Shown: positions 9,217 to 17,938, counted from the stretch's first letter. The stretch: DNA of 48,357 nucleotides from Hyphomicrobiales bacterium (GCA_900472625.1 UCIT01000013.1:1-48357); one strand, 5' to 3'. Notes: generated from the sequence alone by a model not told the origin. Numbers and translations are program-made.

Positions 9217-10442
9217 GGGCGGGATACCGCCCTCTTTTCCGGTGTAATCGCCGTGCGACCGAACAGGAATAGCGCCAGCGCGAAAATGGCGACACCGCCA
9301 TGGACCCAATAGGCGAGGCTGTAGCCGCCCTGGTTGGTGAGCCAGCCGGCGACGATGTTGCTGAGCGAGGCGCCGATGCCCTGCACGGTCATCACCGCGC
9401 CAAGACCAACATTGAAGCGGCCGGTGCCGGACAGGATGCGCTCGGCTGCCACAGGCGTGGCGATGCCGATCAGGCCGGCACCGACGCCATCGAGGAACTG
9501 AACCGGATAGATCGAGGCGAAGCTCGATATGCTGCCGGCGATGGCGCCGCGCAGCGGCAGGGCACAGAGCGCGATGATGAACACCGTGGCGAGGCCGAAG
9601 CGCCTGATGAGAAAGGGCGCGGCCAGCGCCATTGCGATCATCGACAGCTGCGAGACGCCGGTCACGATCGCCGTGGTGCGAAACGGGGTGCCGAGCTGGA
9701 TCGAGAAATTCTGGGCGATCAGGCGGCTCATCGGCGCGTTGCCGAAATGGAAGATCAGCAGCGTCAACGCGAGGAGAATAAGGCCGCGGGAGCCGGCGAT
9801 GACCGAGTAGCTGGACGGTCCCGGCGCGCCGTCGTCATGAGCGAGGCCACGGGCGACGTTGTTGTCGATGTGGCGAGGATCGATCGCAAGGATCGCGACG
9901 ATCGTCGCAATCGCCGTCAGGATCATCAGGACGATGACGCCGGTGAGGCCGTAGAACGCGGTGGCGACGTAGACGCAGGCGAGCGAAAAGACATTGCCAG
10001 CGTGGTTCCAGAACTCGTTGCGCGAAACCTGATCGGAAAACGCGTGCTCGCCGACCAGGCCGAGCGTCAGTCCCATCAGCGCCGGGCCGATAACAGCACC
10101 GACGATTGCCGTCATCGACTGGCCGCCGAAGACGGAGGCGTTGCCGGGACTGGCGAGCGTCCATAGCGCTGCCGCGGTGACGAGGATGACAGGAACGATG
10201 ATCAACAGCCGCTTGTGGCTGGACGCATCGACCAGAGCGCCGAACAACGGCGTGGCGATCAGGCCAAGAATGCCGCCGAGCGTGGCGACGATGCCCAATG
10301 TCATCGGGCTCCATCCGTTGGTAGCCAGGAAGCCGTCGAGAAACGGGCCGAGCCCGTCGCGGGCGTCGGCAAGGAAGAAGTTGAGGGTGGCGAGCGCAAC
10401 CAGCGATCGGCCGGAAAGGCCTGTTTTCGAAACCGTGTGCAC
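9213..10442 (-). CDS. MFS transporter, efflux-like
   Basis: This 409-residue protein has about 12 membrane segments. The N-terminal half carries FLADARDGLGPFLDGFLA and a motif A-like PLFGALVDASSHKR, and the second half has RRFGLATVF. The family is usually annotated simply as MFS, so substrate and direction are not deducible. It starts with GTG at 10442, with GAGGATAGG placed correctly upstream. It is convergent with the diguanylate cyclase, sharing bases of the two stop codons (TTAG at 9213-9216). Confidence 0.82.
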   Translation of the reverse strand: MHTVSKTGLSGRSLVALATLNFFLADARDGLGPFLDGFLATNGWSPMTLGIVATLGGILGLIATPLFGALVDASSHKRLLIIVPVILVTAAALWTLASPGNASVFGGQSMTAIVGAVIGPALMGLTLGLVGEHAFSDQVSRNEFWNHAGNVFSLACVYVATAFYGLTGVIVLMILTAIATIVAILAIDPRHIDNNVARGLAHDDGAPGPSSYSVIAGSRGLILLALTLLIFHFGNAPMSRLIAQNFSIQLGTPFRTTAIVTGVSQLSMIAMALAAPFLIRRFGLATVFIIALCALPLRGAIAGSISSFASIYPVQFLDGVGAGLIGIATPVAAERILSGTGRFNVGLGAVMTVQGIGASLSNIVAGWLTNQGGYSLAYWVHGGVAIFALALFLFGRTAITPEKRAVSRP

Positions 10443-10667
10443 GCCCTATCCTCGCTGGCTGATCTATTGACCGAGACCGCCAGCTGACCCTTGAGAGTGT
10501 CATGGCTTCCGGTGCTGCCTCAAACGACAATCGGTCACAAATGTTCCGGCCGGATCGGCTCGCGCAACGGCGCCGCGCGATATATTTCGCATCGATCGCA
10601 ACACCACTTGAACACCGCCAATTCGGCGGTACATGCTGCCGCCAGCTTCAACTCTCAGGAATCACCC

Positions 10668-11021
10668 ATGCCCTTTGCCCTCAGCCCCGCGGCCATCTGG
10701 CCGGTCGTCATGCTGCTTGCCTCCAACGTGTTCATGACGTTTGCCTGGTACGGGCATCTCAAGCACAAGGGCACGGCGATCTTCATCGCCATCCTCGTCA
10801 GCTGGGCCATCGCCTTCTTCGAGTACTGTCTTGCGGTTCCCGCCAACCGCATCGGCTCGGCCGTCTATTCCACCGCGCAGCTGAAGACCATGCAGGAAGT
10901 GATCACGCTGCTGGTGTTTTCCGGGTTCTCGGTGTTCTGGCTCGGCGAGAGCCTGACCTGGAACCATGCGATCGGCTTCGCGCTGATTGCCGTCGGGGCG
11001 TCGTTCATCTTCCGCGGCTGA
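10668..11021 (+). CDS. DUF486 family small membrane protein
   Basis: This 117-residue protein has four hydrophobic segments and matches the DUF486 family (drug/metabolite-transporter-like fold). Characteristic stretches are VFMTFAWYGHLKH, AFFEYCLAVPANRIG, and TLLVFSGFSVFWLGE. The function of the family is unknown, though the size and four-helix plan resemble SMR transporters. CAGGA precedes the ATG by seven bases. The frame is open further upstream to 10491 but without a ribosome site or conserved sequence. Confidence 0.82.
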   Translation: MPFALSPAAIWPVVMLLASNVFMTFAWYGHLKHKGTAIFIAILVSWAIAFFEYCLAVPANRIGSAVYSTAQLKTMQEVITLLVFSGFSVFWLGESLTWNHAIGFALIAVGASFIFRG

Positions 11022-11164
11022 TCTTCCGCGCCGATGACTGTCGTTTAAGCGCTGAAATTCAGTAAGTGCTTGAATTACAAATCGTCCATGTGCGGATCTT
11101 GCCGCAATTTCTGACCATTCTGCGCGGAGCCTGTCACCGACGAGGGATACGGAGGTGACGGCCG

Positions 11165-12694
11165 ATGAGTCTTTCCTTTCCGACGATGGCGGTCATTCGC
11201 TTCGGTTACGGGTTTCGCCCCGGCGAGGCGGTGGCGCAAAGCAACGACGATCTGCTGCAGCAGGTGGCGACCGGGGTGAAAACGCCGCCGACGTTTCCGG
11301 TCGGCGGTGTCGAGGAGCGGCACGCGCAGATTGCTCGGAGGCAGATCGAGGTCCGCGATGTCGGGCGCCACAGCCCCGACGACGAGACGCAACGCGACAG
11401 GCGCAAGGCTTTGCAGCGGCAAGCACAACGCGCCTTCCAGCTCGACGCAAACGCGCGGCTGATGCAGGCCGTCGTGTCGCCGAACGGATTTTACGAACGG
11501 CTCTCGACTTTCTGGACCAATCACTTCTCGACCAGCGCCAACAAGAACCTGGCGATGCGTCTGCTCGTGCCGCTCTACGAGGCGGAAGCGATCCGGCCGC
11601 GGATCGGCGGCCGGTTTGCCGATCTTCTCAGGAGCGCCACCGAGCATCCAGCGATGCTGATCTATCTCGACCAGGTGGAATCGCTCGGCCCCGGCTCCAA
11701 GGTCGGACTGCGGCAGAAGAAGGGGCTCAACGAGAACCTGGGGCGGGAGCTTCTCGAACTGCATACGCTCGGCGCCGGCAGCGGCTACACGCAGGCCGAT
11801 GTTCGGGCGGCGGCCATGGTACTCACCGGCCTGACCATCGACCGGCAGGAACTCGACATGATGTTCCGTTCCAACATCGCCGAGCCGGGTAGCCATCAGG
11901 TGCTCGGTGTCAGCTATGGCGATGCCAAGCGCCAGCCGGGAGATTATCTGTCGTTGCTCGATGATCTTGCCGCCAATCCGAAGACCGCGCTGCATATCAG
12001 CAGGAAGCTGGCCGCCCATTTCATCGCCGACCAGCCGGACGAGGGGCTGGTCACGGCGATGACGACGACGTGGAAGAGCACCGGCGGCGACCTAAGCGCG
12101 GTCTACGCAACGATGCTCGATCACCCGGCGGCATGGACCGATGCGGGCGCCAAGGCGCGCCAGCCGTTCGACTTCGTGGTGGCTGGCCTCAGGGCGCTGG
12201 ATAGCGGCGCGGGCAGCGGCGATGTGGTGGCATTCCTGCAGGCAAACCAGGATGAAGACGATGCCGACCCCATGGCCGGAGGGATGGCCGGAAACGTTAT
12301 GGCCGATCAGGCGATGGCGAATGCTCCTTCGGCTCCCCAGATATCTCCAGACAAAGAGGCGATCGTCAAGCGTCGCAAGGCGATACAGACGGCGCGAGCG
12401 CTGGGGCAGGGAGCATTGCGGCGGATGGGCCAACCGATATGGCTGCCGCCGAGCCCGGCGGGCTTCGAGGAGAGCTTCTCGGCCTGGATCACCGCCAGCC
12501 AGCTGGCCGAACGGCTGAGCTGGGCGCGGCGTGCCACGACGCAGTTCGGGCAGGGGCTCGATCCGCGCGACTTCCTGAAGGCGACACTTGGCGATGCGGC
12601 CCGCGACGACACGATCCGCATCGTCAGCCAGGCGCCCAACAAGACCACCGGCCTGATGCTCGCCCTGGCATCGCCGGAATTCAACCGCCGATAG
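11165..12694 (+). CDS. DUF1800 family protein
   Basis: This 509-residue protein carries the DUF1800 domain across most of its length. Landmarks are FYERLSTFWTNHFSTS, LGRELLELHTLGAGSGYTQ and KLAAHFIADQP, all near-invariant in the family. There is no clear signal peptide, in contrast to its partner. The biochemical role of DUF1800 is not established. Family genes are nearly always followed by a DUF1501 gene, as here, ten bases downstream. The start has a very strong ribosome site, GGAGGTGA at 11151-11158. A region around residues 355-400 is rich in Asp, Met, Gly and Ala and looks like a flexible insert. Confidence 0.88.
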   Translation: MSLSFPTMAVIRFGYGFRPGEAVAQSNDDLLQQVATGVKTPPTFPVGGVEERHAQIARRQIEVRDVGRHSPDDETQRDRRKALQRQAQRAFQLDANARLMQAVVSPNGFYERLSTFWTNHFSTSANKNLAMRLLVPLYEAEAIRPRIGGRFADLLRSATEHPAMLIYLDQVESLGPGSKVGLRQKKGLNENLGRELLELHTLGAGSGYTQADVRAAAMVLTGLTIDRQELDMMFRSNIAEPGSHQVLGVSYGDAKRQPGDYLSLLDDLAANPKTALHISRKLAAHFIADQPDEGLVTAMTTTWKSTGGDLSAVYATMLDHPAAWTDAGAKARQPFDFVVAGLRALDSGAGSGDVVAFLQANQDEDDADPMAGGMAGNVMADQAMANAPSAPQISPDKEAIVKRRKAIQTARALGQGALRRMGQPIWLPPSPAGFEESFSAWITASQLAERLSWARRATTQFGQGLDPRDFLKATLGDAARDDTIRIVSQAPNKTTGLMLALASPEFNRR

Positions 12695-12704
12695 GAGCAT
12701 CGAC

Positions 12705-13877
12705 ATGAGTGATTTCACGCTGTCCCGCCGCGGCTTTCTCGCATCCGCCTGCTGCCTGGCGGCGGCGCCGATCTTCACGCCGGTGACCTTCGCGGCGATG
12801 CCCGGCGACAACCGCTTCGTTACGATCGTGCTGCGCGGCGCGATGGACGGGTTGGCGCTGGTGCAGCCTTACGGCGATGCCGGGTTCGCCGCGTTCCGAC
12901 CGACGCTGGCGCTGACGCCGGATACAGGCCTGCTCGACCTCGACGGGCATTTCGGCCTGCACCCGGCCGCCGCCGGCCTGCTTCCTCTATGGCAGAGCCG
13001 TGAGCTGGCCTTCGTTCATGCGGTCTCGACTCCCTATCGCGACCAGCGCAGCCATTTCGACGGCCAGGACATGCTGGAATCGGGCGGCGAGCAAGTGGCG
13101 GAGGAAAAGACCGGCTGGCTCAACCGGGCGCTCGCGGTGATCCCGCGTTCGGATGCGCGCAAGGCGATCGACGTCAATACGTCAACGGAACTGATCCTGT
13201 CCGGTCCGAACAATGTCGATGTGTGGGCGTCGGATTCGGATCTTGGTCGCGCGCGCGACGAGACGCAGTTCCTGACGCGGCTCTATGCCGGCGATCCGGC
13301 CTTCGCCAAGGCGATGGAAGAGGCGACGCGGGCCAACAGCGCCTCGATGGTCGCCGAACCTGGCGGGCCGCGTGGGCAAAAGGTGGCGGATGTGGCGGCT
13401 CTTGCCGGCAACATGCTGAAGGGCGACTACCGGATCGCCAGCTTCTCGATCAATGGCTGGGACACGCATGTTAGCCAGGTCGGCCAGTTCAAGCGGCCGG
13501 TGCAGGATCTGACGGAGGCGATCACAACGCTCAAGGCGACGCTCGGGCCCGCGCTTTGGGCGAAGACCGTGGTGCTCGGCATGACCGAGTTCGGCCGTAC
13601 GGTGCGCGAGAACGGATCCGGCGGCACCGATCACGGCACCGGCGGCTGCGCCGTGCTCGCCGGCGGAGCGATCAATGGCGGACGGATGCTGGGACTCTGG
13701 CCGGGCCTCAGCGACCAGCAGTTGCTCGACCAGCGTGACCTGACGCCCACCGCCGACCTGCGCGAACTGGCAGCCGCCATGCTCTATCGTCAGTTCGACG
13801 TCTCGGCCGGCGACCTGACAGGCAAGATCTTCCCCGGCGTCAGCTTCGACCGCAACTCGCAGTTTCTTCGCGTCTGA
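12705..13877 (+). CDS. DUF1501 family protein with Tat signal
   Basis: This 390-residue protein starts with a twin-arginine signal (SRRGFLASACCLAAAPIF), so it should be exported folded to the periplasm. The rest is a DUF1501 domain, related to the alkaline phosphatase/sulfatase superfamily. It includes ATVLRGAMDG-like sequence (IVLRGAMDGLALVQPYGD), RSHFDGQDMLE, TEFGRTVRENGSGGTDHG and GGRMLG. The Asp/His pair in GTDHG is a likely metal or active-site element. TAGGAG lies seven bases before the ATG. It forms a two-gene operon with DUF1800. Substrate and pathway are unknown. Confidence 0.88.
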   Translation: MSDFTLSRRGFLASACCLAAAPIFTPVTFAAMPGDNRFVTIVLRGAMDGLALVQPYGDAGFAAFRPTLALTPDTGLLDLDGHFGLHPAAAGLLPLWQSRELAFVHAVSTPYRDQRSHFDGQDMLESGGEQVAEEKTGWLNRALAVIPRSDARKAIDVNTSTELILSGPNNVDVWASDSDLGRARDETQFLTRLYAGDPAFAKAMEEATRANSASMVAEPGGPRGQKVADVAALAGNMLKGDYRIASFSINGWDTHVSQVGQFKRPVQDLTEAITTLKATLGPALWAKTVVLGMTEFGRTVRENGSGGTDHGTGGCAVLAGGAINGGRMLGLWPGLSDQQLLDQRDLTPTADLRELAAAMLYRQFDVSAGDLTGKIFPGVSFDRNSQFLRV

Positions 13878-13907
13878 AGGTCGGCGATCGGTTCGTGTGA
13901 TCGATGT

Positions 13908-14249
13908 TCACCGTTCCACGTAGGCCCGCAAACGATCGAGCGCATCGTCCCACTGGCGGGAGACGCCGTTGAGGTAGGTGCGCATCGTTTCGATCCGCTC
14001 GGGACGAAAGCCGTAATGGCTTTCGCGGCCGACTTTCGTGGCGTGAAGAAGGCCAGCCTGCTCCAGGACGTTCAGGTGCTTGGTGATTGCCTGCCGCGTC
14101 AGGCCTGAGCCGCCGGACAGGCCGGCGATTGAGCGCGGCTTGCCGTCGCTAAGGGTCGTCAGCAGCGAAAGGCGGGTCGGGTCGCCGAGCGCGGCGAAGA
14201 GGGTGGCCGCTGATTCAGTGCCGGCCGTGAGATCGGTATTCGGCATCAT
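13908..14249 (-). CDS. ArsR-family winged-helix regulator
   Basis: This 113-residue DNA-binding protein has the ArsR layout: FAALGDPTRLSLLTTL, then the helix-turn-helix SGLTRQAITKHLNVLEQAGLL and the wing KVGRESHYGF. It contains no cysteine, so it is not a thiol metal sensor. It belongs to the group paired with AHSA1/SRPBCC proteins. Its first ATG overlaps the SRPBCC stop (ATGA at 14249-14246), showing translational coupling. A second ATG follows directly. It probably represses its own operon at the inverted repeats upstream of the first gene. Confidence 0.9.
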   Translation of the reverse strand: MMPNTDLTAGTESAATLFAALGDPTRLSLLTTLSDGKPRSIAGLSGGSGLTRQAITKHLNVLEQAGLLHATKVGRESHYGFRPERIETMRTYLNGVSRQWDDALDRLRAYVER

Positions 14250-14692
14250 CGGCTGAGATGATCCTTGACATTGCGGATCTGCTCGGCCCATCCGCCTTCG
14301 TTCATGCGGAAGGCTTCTGCGCGGCGGTATTCGGGAACATTTTCGAAGCCGGATTCGGTGATCGTCAGGCGCGTGCCGGTCGCGGTCGGCTCCAGGCGGA
14401 ACTCGACGAGCGTCGGCGTTTCGCTGCTGTAGTCGATGGCGGGGTCGACGGCATGGGGCCGCCACCGGAACGAGAAGAGGTGCGGCGCGTCCATGCGCTC
14501 GACAGTGACCTCCCAGCGCAGATGCTCGTAGCCGGGATATGTGATCCGGCCAGACGCGACCGCGCCGGCAACGAATGGAGCGTCGAGCTTGACGCGAAAC
14601 CATTCACCGAATTCGCGGTAGTCGGTGATGGCCTGCCAGACGCGCGCGACCGGGGCACTGAGTTCAACTGTCTTTTCGATGCTATCGGACAT
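14246..14692 (-). CDS. SRPBCC (AHSA1/START-like) protein
   Basis: This 148-residue protein matches the AHSA1 branch of the SRPBCC ligand-binding fold. It opens IEKTVELSAPVARVWQAITDYREFGEWF and ends TESGFENVPEYRRAEAFRMNEGGWAEQ. The fold has a deep hydrophobic pocket for a lipid or aromatic ligand, but the ligand is unknown. The start at 14692 has AGGAGG seven bases upstream, which lies within an inverted repeat. It is the first gene of the operon with the ArsR regulator, and that pairing suggests ligand-dependent control. Confidence 0.85.
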   Translation of the reverse strand: MSDSIEKTVELSAPVARVWQAITDYREFGEWFRVKLDAPFVAGAVASGRITYPGYEHLRWEVTVERMDAPHLFSFRWRPHAVDPAIDYSSETPTLVEFRLEPTATGTRLTITESGFENVPEYRRAEAFRMNEGGWAEQIRNVKDHLSR

Positions 14693-14695
14693 ATC

Positions 14696-14713
14696 GGCAA
14701 CCTCCTGGTTGCC
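14696..14713. promoter_or_regulatory. Inverted repeat over the SRPBCC ribosome site
   Basis: GGCAACC (14696-14702) and GGTTGCC (14707-14713) form a perfect 7-bp inverted repeat with a four-base gap, covering the AGGAGG ribosome site of the SRPBCC gene. The same GGCAAC/GTTGCC half-sites recur in the hairpin at 14732-14763. It may be an ArsR operator, or a hairpin that hides the ribosome site. Confidence 0.45.
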
Positions 14714-14731
14714 TAATGTCACGCAGTACGT

Positions 14732-14763
14732 CGAGAAAGGCAACCGAAAAGTTGCCTTTCTCG
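14732..14763 (-). terminator. 13-bp hairpin downstream of the thioesterase gene
   Basis: CGAGAAAGGCAAC (14732-14744) pairs perfectly with GTTGCCTTTCTCG (14751-14763) across six bases. It starts 17 bases after the thioesterase stop on the minus strand and ends about 40 bases before the SRPBCC start, so it may end the upstream transcript. Its core also repeats the half-sites seen at 14696-14713. Confidence 0.5.
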
Positions 14764-14779
14764 GGTGTCCGGTCTGCAA

Positions 14780-15166
14780 TTATTCGGCGGGGACGGCCTT
14801 CGGCTGGCCGTTCTCGTCGAGCGCCACCATGATGAAGGTGCCTTCGGTGACTTTTTCCATCTTGTTGTAGCGGGCCCGGGTTGCCCAGGCCTCGATACAG
14901 AGGGTGATCGACGTGCGGCCGACGCGTTCGATGTCGGTGTAGATCGACAGTGTATCGCCGATCTTGACGGGAAGCGCGAAGGCCATCTCCTTGACGGCGG
15001 CAGTGACGACGCGACCCTTGGCGCGCTCGGCCGCCGAAATCCCGGAGGCAAGGTCCATCTGCGCCATCACCCATCCGCCGAAGATATCGCCGGCCGGATT
15101 GGCATCGGCGGGCATCGCCATGGTTCTGAGGGTCAGCGTGCCTTTCGGCTTGGGCTCTTCGGTCAT
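14780..15166 (-). CDS. Acyl-CoA thioesterase, YciA-like hotdog fold
   Basis: This 128-residue single hotdog-domain protein should hydrolyse acyl-CoA to free acid and CoA. The catalytic-region motif AMPADANPAGDIFGGWVMAQMD-like sequence (residues about 16-37) is the hallmark of YciA/BACH-type thioesterases, with the Asp of NPAGDIFGGW in the expected place. KEMAFALPVKIGDTLSIY follows. The start was chosen at MTEEPKPKG because AGGAG lies just upstream. The longer frame to 15226 has no ribosome site. Confidence 0.87.
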   Translation of the reverse strand: MTEEPKPKGTLTLRTMAMPADANPAGDIFGGWVMAQMDLASGISAAERAKGRVVTAAVKEMAFALPVKIGDTLSIYTDIERVGRTSITLCIEAWATRARYNKMEKVTEGTFIMVALDENGQPKAVPAE

Positions 15167-15491
15167 GGACGCTCCTGTGCGGCGGTTGAAAACGCGATTC
15201 CGGCAAAGCGTAGCGTATAAGCGCATCGACCGATATCAGTCGTGGCGACAAAGTGCCGCCTGGCCAATTGTCGGTATGGTATATGCCAGACGAATGCGAT
15301 CAGGATTGGTTGGGTTTGGAAAGCATGCGGAACACGGCCGGCCGGCATCCATCTTCGGCGAATATTCGGCCGCGCCTGTTCATAAGCGGGAATATCCCGC
15401 GGATTAACCACGTTCCTTAGGGGTTCATTCAGCGTCTCGGAGCAGTTTGCGCCGGAGTGGCTGGGAAACCACATAGTCGAGGTTCAAACAT
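15167..15491. other. Divergent intergenic region
   Basis: These 325 bp separate the thioesterase from the small protein gene at 15492. They should carry both promoters, but no convincing -35/-10 pair, riboswitch or gene was seen. Confidence 0.4.
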
Positions 15492-15653
15492 ATGACCTAT
15501 ACCGGGTTGCTTCTTTCCGCGGTCGTCGCCGGCCTGATCACCATCCTTGCAATCGGCAGCCGTCCGGCCACCGAGGCTGCGTCCAACTGGCCGCAGATGG
15601 ATCTGTCGAAGACGGACCGCATCGTGACCGGCAGCGTACCGGCACAGCGATAA
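15492..15653 (+). CDS. Small single-pass membrane or secreted protein
   Basis: This 53-residue open frame begins MTYTGLLLSAVVAGLITILAI, a clear N-terminal hydrophobic helix, followed by a short polar tail ending DLSKTDRIVTGSVPAQR. GAGG lies nine bases before the ATG. The Asp-Arg-Ile-Val-Thr-Gly-Ser-Val tail resembles small rhizobial envelope proteins of unknown function. I do not recognise a named family. The protein is short, so coding status rests on the start context and the helix-plus-tail design. Confidence 0.6.
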   Translation: MTYTGLLLSAVVAGLITILAIGSRPATEAASNWPQMDLSKTDRIVTGSVPAQR

Positions 15654-15840
15654 ATCTTGATTGCTCCGGGGATCGCTTCCGGCGTCCTGGGCCGATCGTT
15701 CCGCTAGTCTGCCGTGGCGGCACCGATACCGGGGCGCATTTGCGGGTAATGCGAGAAATTCCCCGCATTATTGTAGGGTCGAGAAAGAACATGTTAACTT
15801 GCTCAACCTAAAAGAGTGACGTGCTCAAGGCAGTATTCTG

Positions 15841-16077
15841 ATGGATAGCTCTAAGTCGCGTTACGATGTCATTTGTGATCCACTGGATATGTGGATGGTC
15901 TGGGATCATCAGGCCGAGGAACCCGCATGCTTTGGCGGTCAGATCCTCCATGGCCTGACCGAGCGTCACGCCACCGAGGTGGCAAAGATCATGAACGAGA
16001 TCTACGGCTCCGACGCGCCCGCACGCCGCGCTCCCAAGGAGCTGGCGGACGACACGACGTTTCGCTACGTCAGCTGA
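15841..16077 (+). CDS. Conserved small hypothetical protein
   Basis: This 78-residue soluble acidic protein is rich in Trp and Met near the start (CDPLDMWMVWDHQAEEPACFGG). It has no signal or membrane segment. AAGGCAG lies about nine bases before the ATG. Codon use matches the neighbours, and no competing frame is credible. The family is not recognised. It stands alone between two other small or envelope genes. Confidence 0.65.
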   Translation: MDSSKSRYDVICDPLDMWMVWDHQAEEPACFGGQILHGLTERHATEVAKIMNEIYGSDAPARRAPKELADDTTFRYVS

Positions 16078-16319
16078 TCCTTGTCCTCAGTCGCCTGTTT
16101 CTCCCATGCCGATCGCTAGGGGCGCGCATTTCCGTGGTCTCCGCATGGTGATGCAGGCTGTTTCAGAAGCGGCGACGAGGTCGTTGGCCAAGCGTTCATC
16201 CCGTCCATAATCTTCGCCGGTGACATTGCAGCCCGCAGGGTAAGCTTTCGTTCACCGTTTTTTATTAAATTTGGACTGAAGTTTTTTGGTCACTGCCGAT
16301 CTTCGGAAGCGATGAGAGT

Positions 16320-17606
16320 ATGGCGTTTGTTTCCATCCTGCGGCGTTACGTGCTGCCCGTGCTGCTTTCGACAGCGCTGACAACGTGTTCGACGGACGCT
16401 CTCGTCCCGCCCGGCAGCGTGGACAGCGGCACGAAGGTCGGCTCGATCTCACCGCCCGGCCGCATCTCCGCGCCCATGAGAATGCAGGGCAGCGCCACCC
16501 AGCAGGCCTATCCCGTTTCCAGCCAGCCCGTCGGCACGGCGCAGGGGTCGGTCGATTATCTCGATACGCCCAATCTCGCTGGCACAGGCCAATCGGCGCA
16601 GATGCCGCGCATGAACAGCGACCAGGCGTCCGCCGGTGCGCGCGGCGTGGCCGGGCAGTTGCCGGGCCAGCCGCAGACATGGGGCGGGACCCAGGCGCTG
16701 GCGGTGCCGCCGGGTGGCGTCAACATGGATACAGAACTCGGCGCCGAGCCTGTGACCGGGCTGGCGCAGGAAGAACAGCAGCAGATCGCCGAAGGCCAGT
16801 CCGACCAGCCTGTCGTCGATGGGATCGGGACCGACAATCCGACGCAGCTGAACCGCTCGCGGGCGCCGCAGCCCGCAAGCCAGGCGGCGATGGGGCAGGC
16901 TCAGGTCTGGGGCGACGGCAGCGCCGTTGTCGCGCCGGCGCGCGTGCCAGAAGAGGATGAGAGCCAGGAAGTGGCGATGCTGCGGCCGAACAATCCGATA
17001 AGCCAGCCGCTGATGAGCCAGCCGGCGCCCGTCGATCCCGGTGTGATGCCGACTTCGGAACTCTCGTGCCGCCGCGAACTGAAGCGGATGGGCGTGGTGT
17101 TTACCGACAAGCCGCCGATTTCCAACGGGCCTGCGTGCCAGGTGCCTTATCCCATCTCGCTGCAGGGACTGTCCGGCGGCATCGGCGTGCGGCCGGCGGT
17201 GACTTTGAACTGCCAGGTGACGCTCGCCTTCGCCAAGTGGGTGAAGAACGAGCTCGCGCCGTCGGCGCGGTTTCGCTACTGGTCCGGCATCAAGACGATC
17301 CAGCCGCTCGGCGGCTACAGCTGCCGTCGCATGAACAACAGCCGGCAGAAGTACAATCCGATGTCGGAGCATGCGCGCGGCAACGCGATCGACGTCGGCA
17401 AGTTCGTGCTGAAAAGCGGCCGCGAGATCGACATCCGCAAGAAAGGCCTGTTCTCCTTCCGCGAGGGCCGGCTGCTGAAGGCCGTTCGCACCGACAGCTG
17501 CAAGTACTTCAACACCGTCCTCGGCCCCGGCAGCAATCCGGAGCACTGGAACCACTTCCATTTCGATCTGCGCGAACGCAAGAGTGGCAAGGTCTATTGC
17601 GACTGA
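16320..17606 (+). CDS. Extensin-like family protein, probable periplasmic LAS-type metallopeptidase
   Basis: This 428-residue exported protein has an N-terminal hydrophobic stretch ending TALTTC (a poor lipobox, since Thr is at -1). A Gln/Pro/Ala/Gly-rich linker follows to about residue 240. The C-terminal extensin-like domain has ELSCRRELKRMGV and four or more Cys likely in disulfides. It contains SEHARGNAIDVGKF near residue 349 and HWNHFHFDL near residue 409. These last two match the SxHxxGxAxD and HxH metal ligands of VanY/MepA-type peptidases, so peptidoglycan cleavage is a reasonable inference. The name 'extensin' is misleading. The start at 16320 has only a weak GAGAG nearby. Confidence 0.8.
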   Translation: MAFVSILRRYVLPVLLSTALTTCSTDALVPPGSVDSGTKVGSISPPGRISAPMRMQGSATQQAYPVSSQPVGTAQGSVDYLDTPNLAGTGQSAQMPRMNSDQASAGARGVAGQLPGQPQTWGGTQALAVPPGGVNMDTELGAEPVTGLAQEEQQQIAEGQSDQPVVDGIGTDNPTQLNRSRAPQPASQAAMGQAQVWGDGSAVVAPARVPEEDESQEVAMLRPNNPISQPLMSQPAPVDPGVMPTSELSCRRELKRMGVVFTDKPPISNGPACQVPYPISLQGLSGGIGVRPAVTLNCQVTLAFAKWVKNELAPSARFRYWSGIKTIQPLGGYSCRRMNNSRQKYNPMSEHARGNAIDVGKFVLKSGREIDIRKKGLFSFREGRLLKAVRTDSCKYFNTVLGPGSNPEHWNHFHFDLRERKSGKVYCD

Positions 17607-17689
17607 GCCGGCACCTGGTCGATCCTGGCAGGGTCGACGCAGGGTGGGAATCGATCTAGATGGGCTTCCTGTTTCGAGAGGAGTTGCCG

Positions 17690-17938
17690 ATGGTCGAGGG
17701 TAAGCGCCCGAATTTTCTGTATTTTATCGCAATCGTCTTGGTTGCCGCCATCGCCGTATTCGGCGGGCGTTGGTACGCCTATGTCGCTTATGCCAGCGAT
17801 CCGTTCGACGAAGTCGGCATCAGCCTCAACATGAAAATGCCCGATGCCATTCGCGCCAAAGGCTGCGAGATGCTGAAGGCTCGCTTCGAAGGCAAGACGC
17901 TGCCGCCGGCCGGCTGCGCGGTGAACGGCGCCTGGTAA
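17690..17938 (+). CDS. Small membrane-anchored protein
   Basis: This 82-residue protein has a short basic N-terminus (MVEGKRPN), one membrane helix (FLYFIAIVLVAAIAVFGG), and a periplasmic tail with two Cys (AKGCEMLKARFEGKTLPPAGC) that could form a disulfide. GAGAGGAG lies six bases before the ATG, so the upstream in-frame ATG at 17660 is less likely. It lies 83 bp after the extensin-like gene in the same direction and may share its transcript. Family not recognised. Confidence 0.7.
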   Translation: MVEGKRPNFLYFIAIVLVAAIAVFGGRWYAYVAYASDPFDEVGISLNMKMPDAIRAKGCEMLKARFEGKTLPPAGCAVNGAW

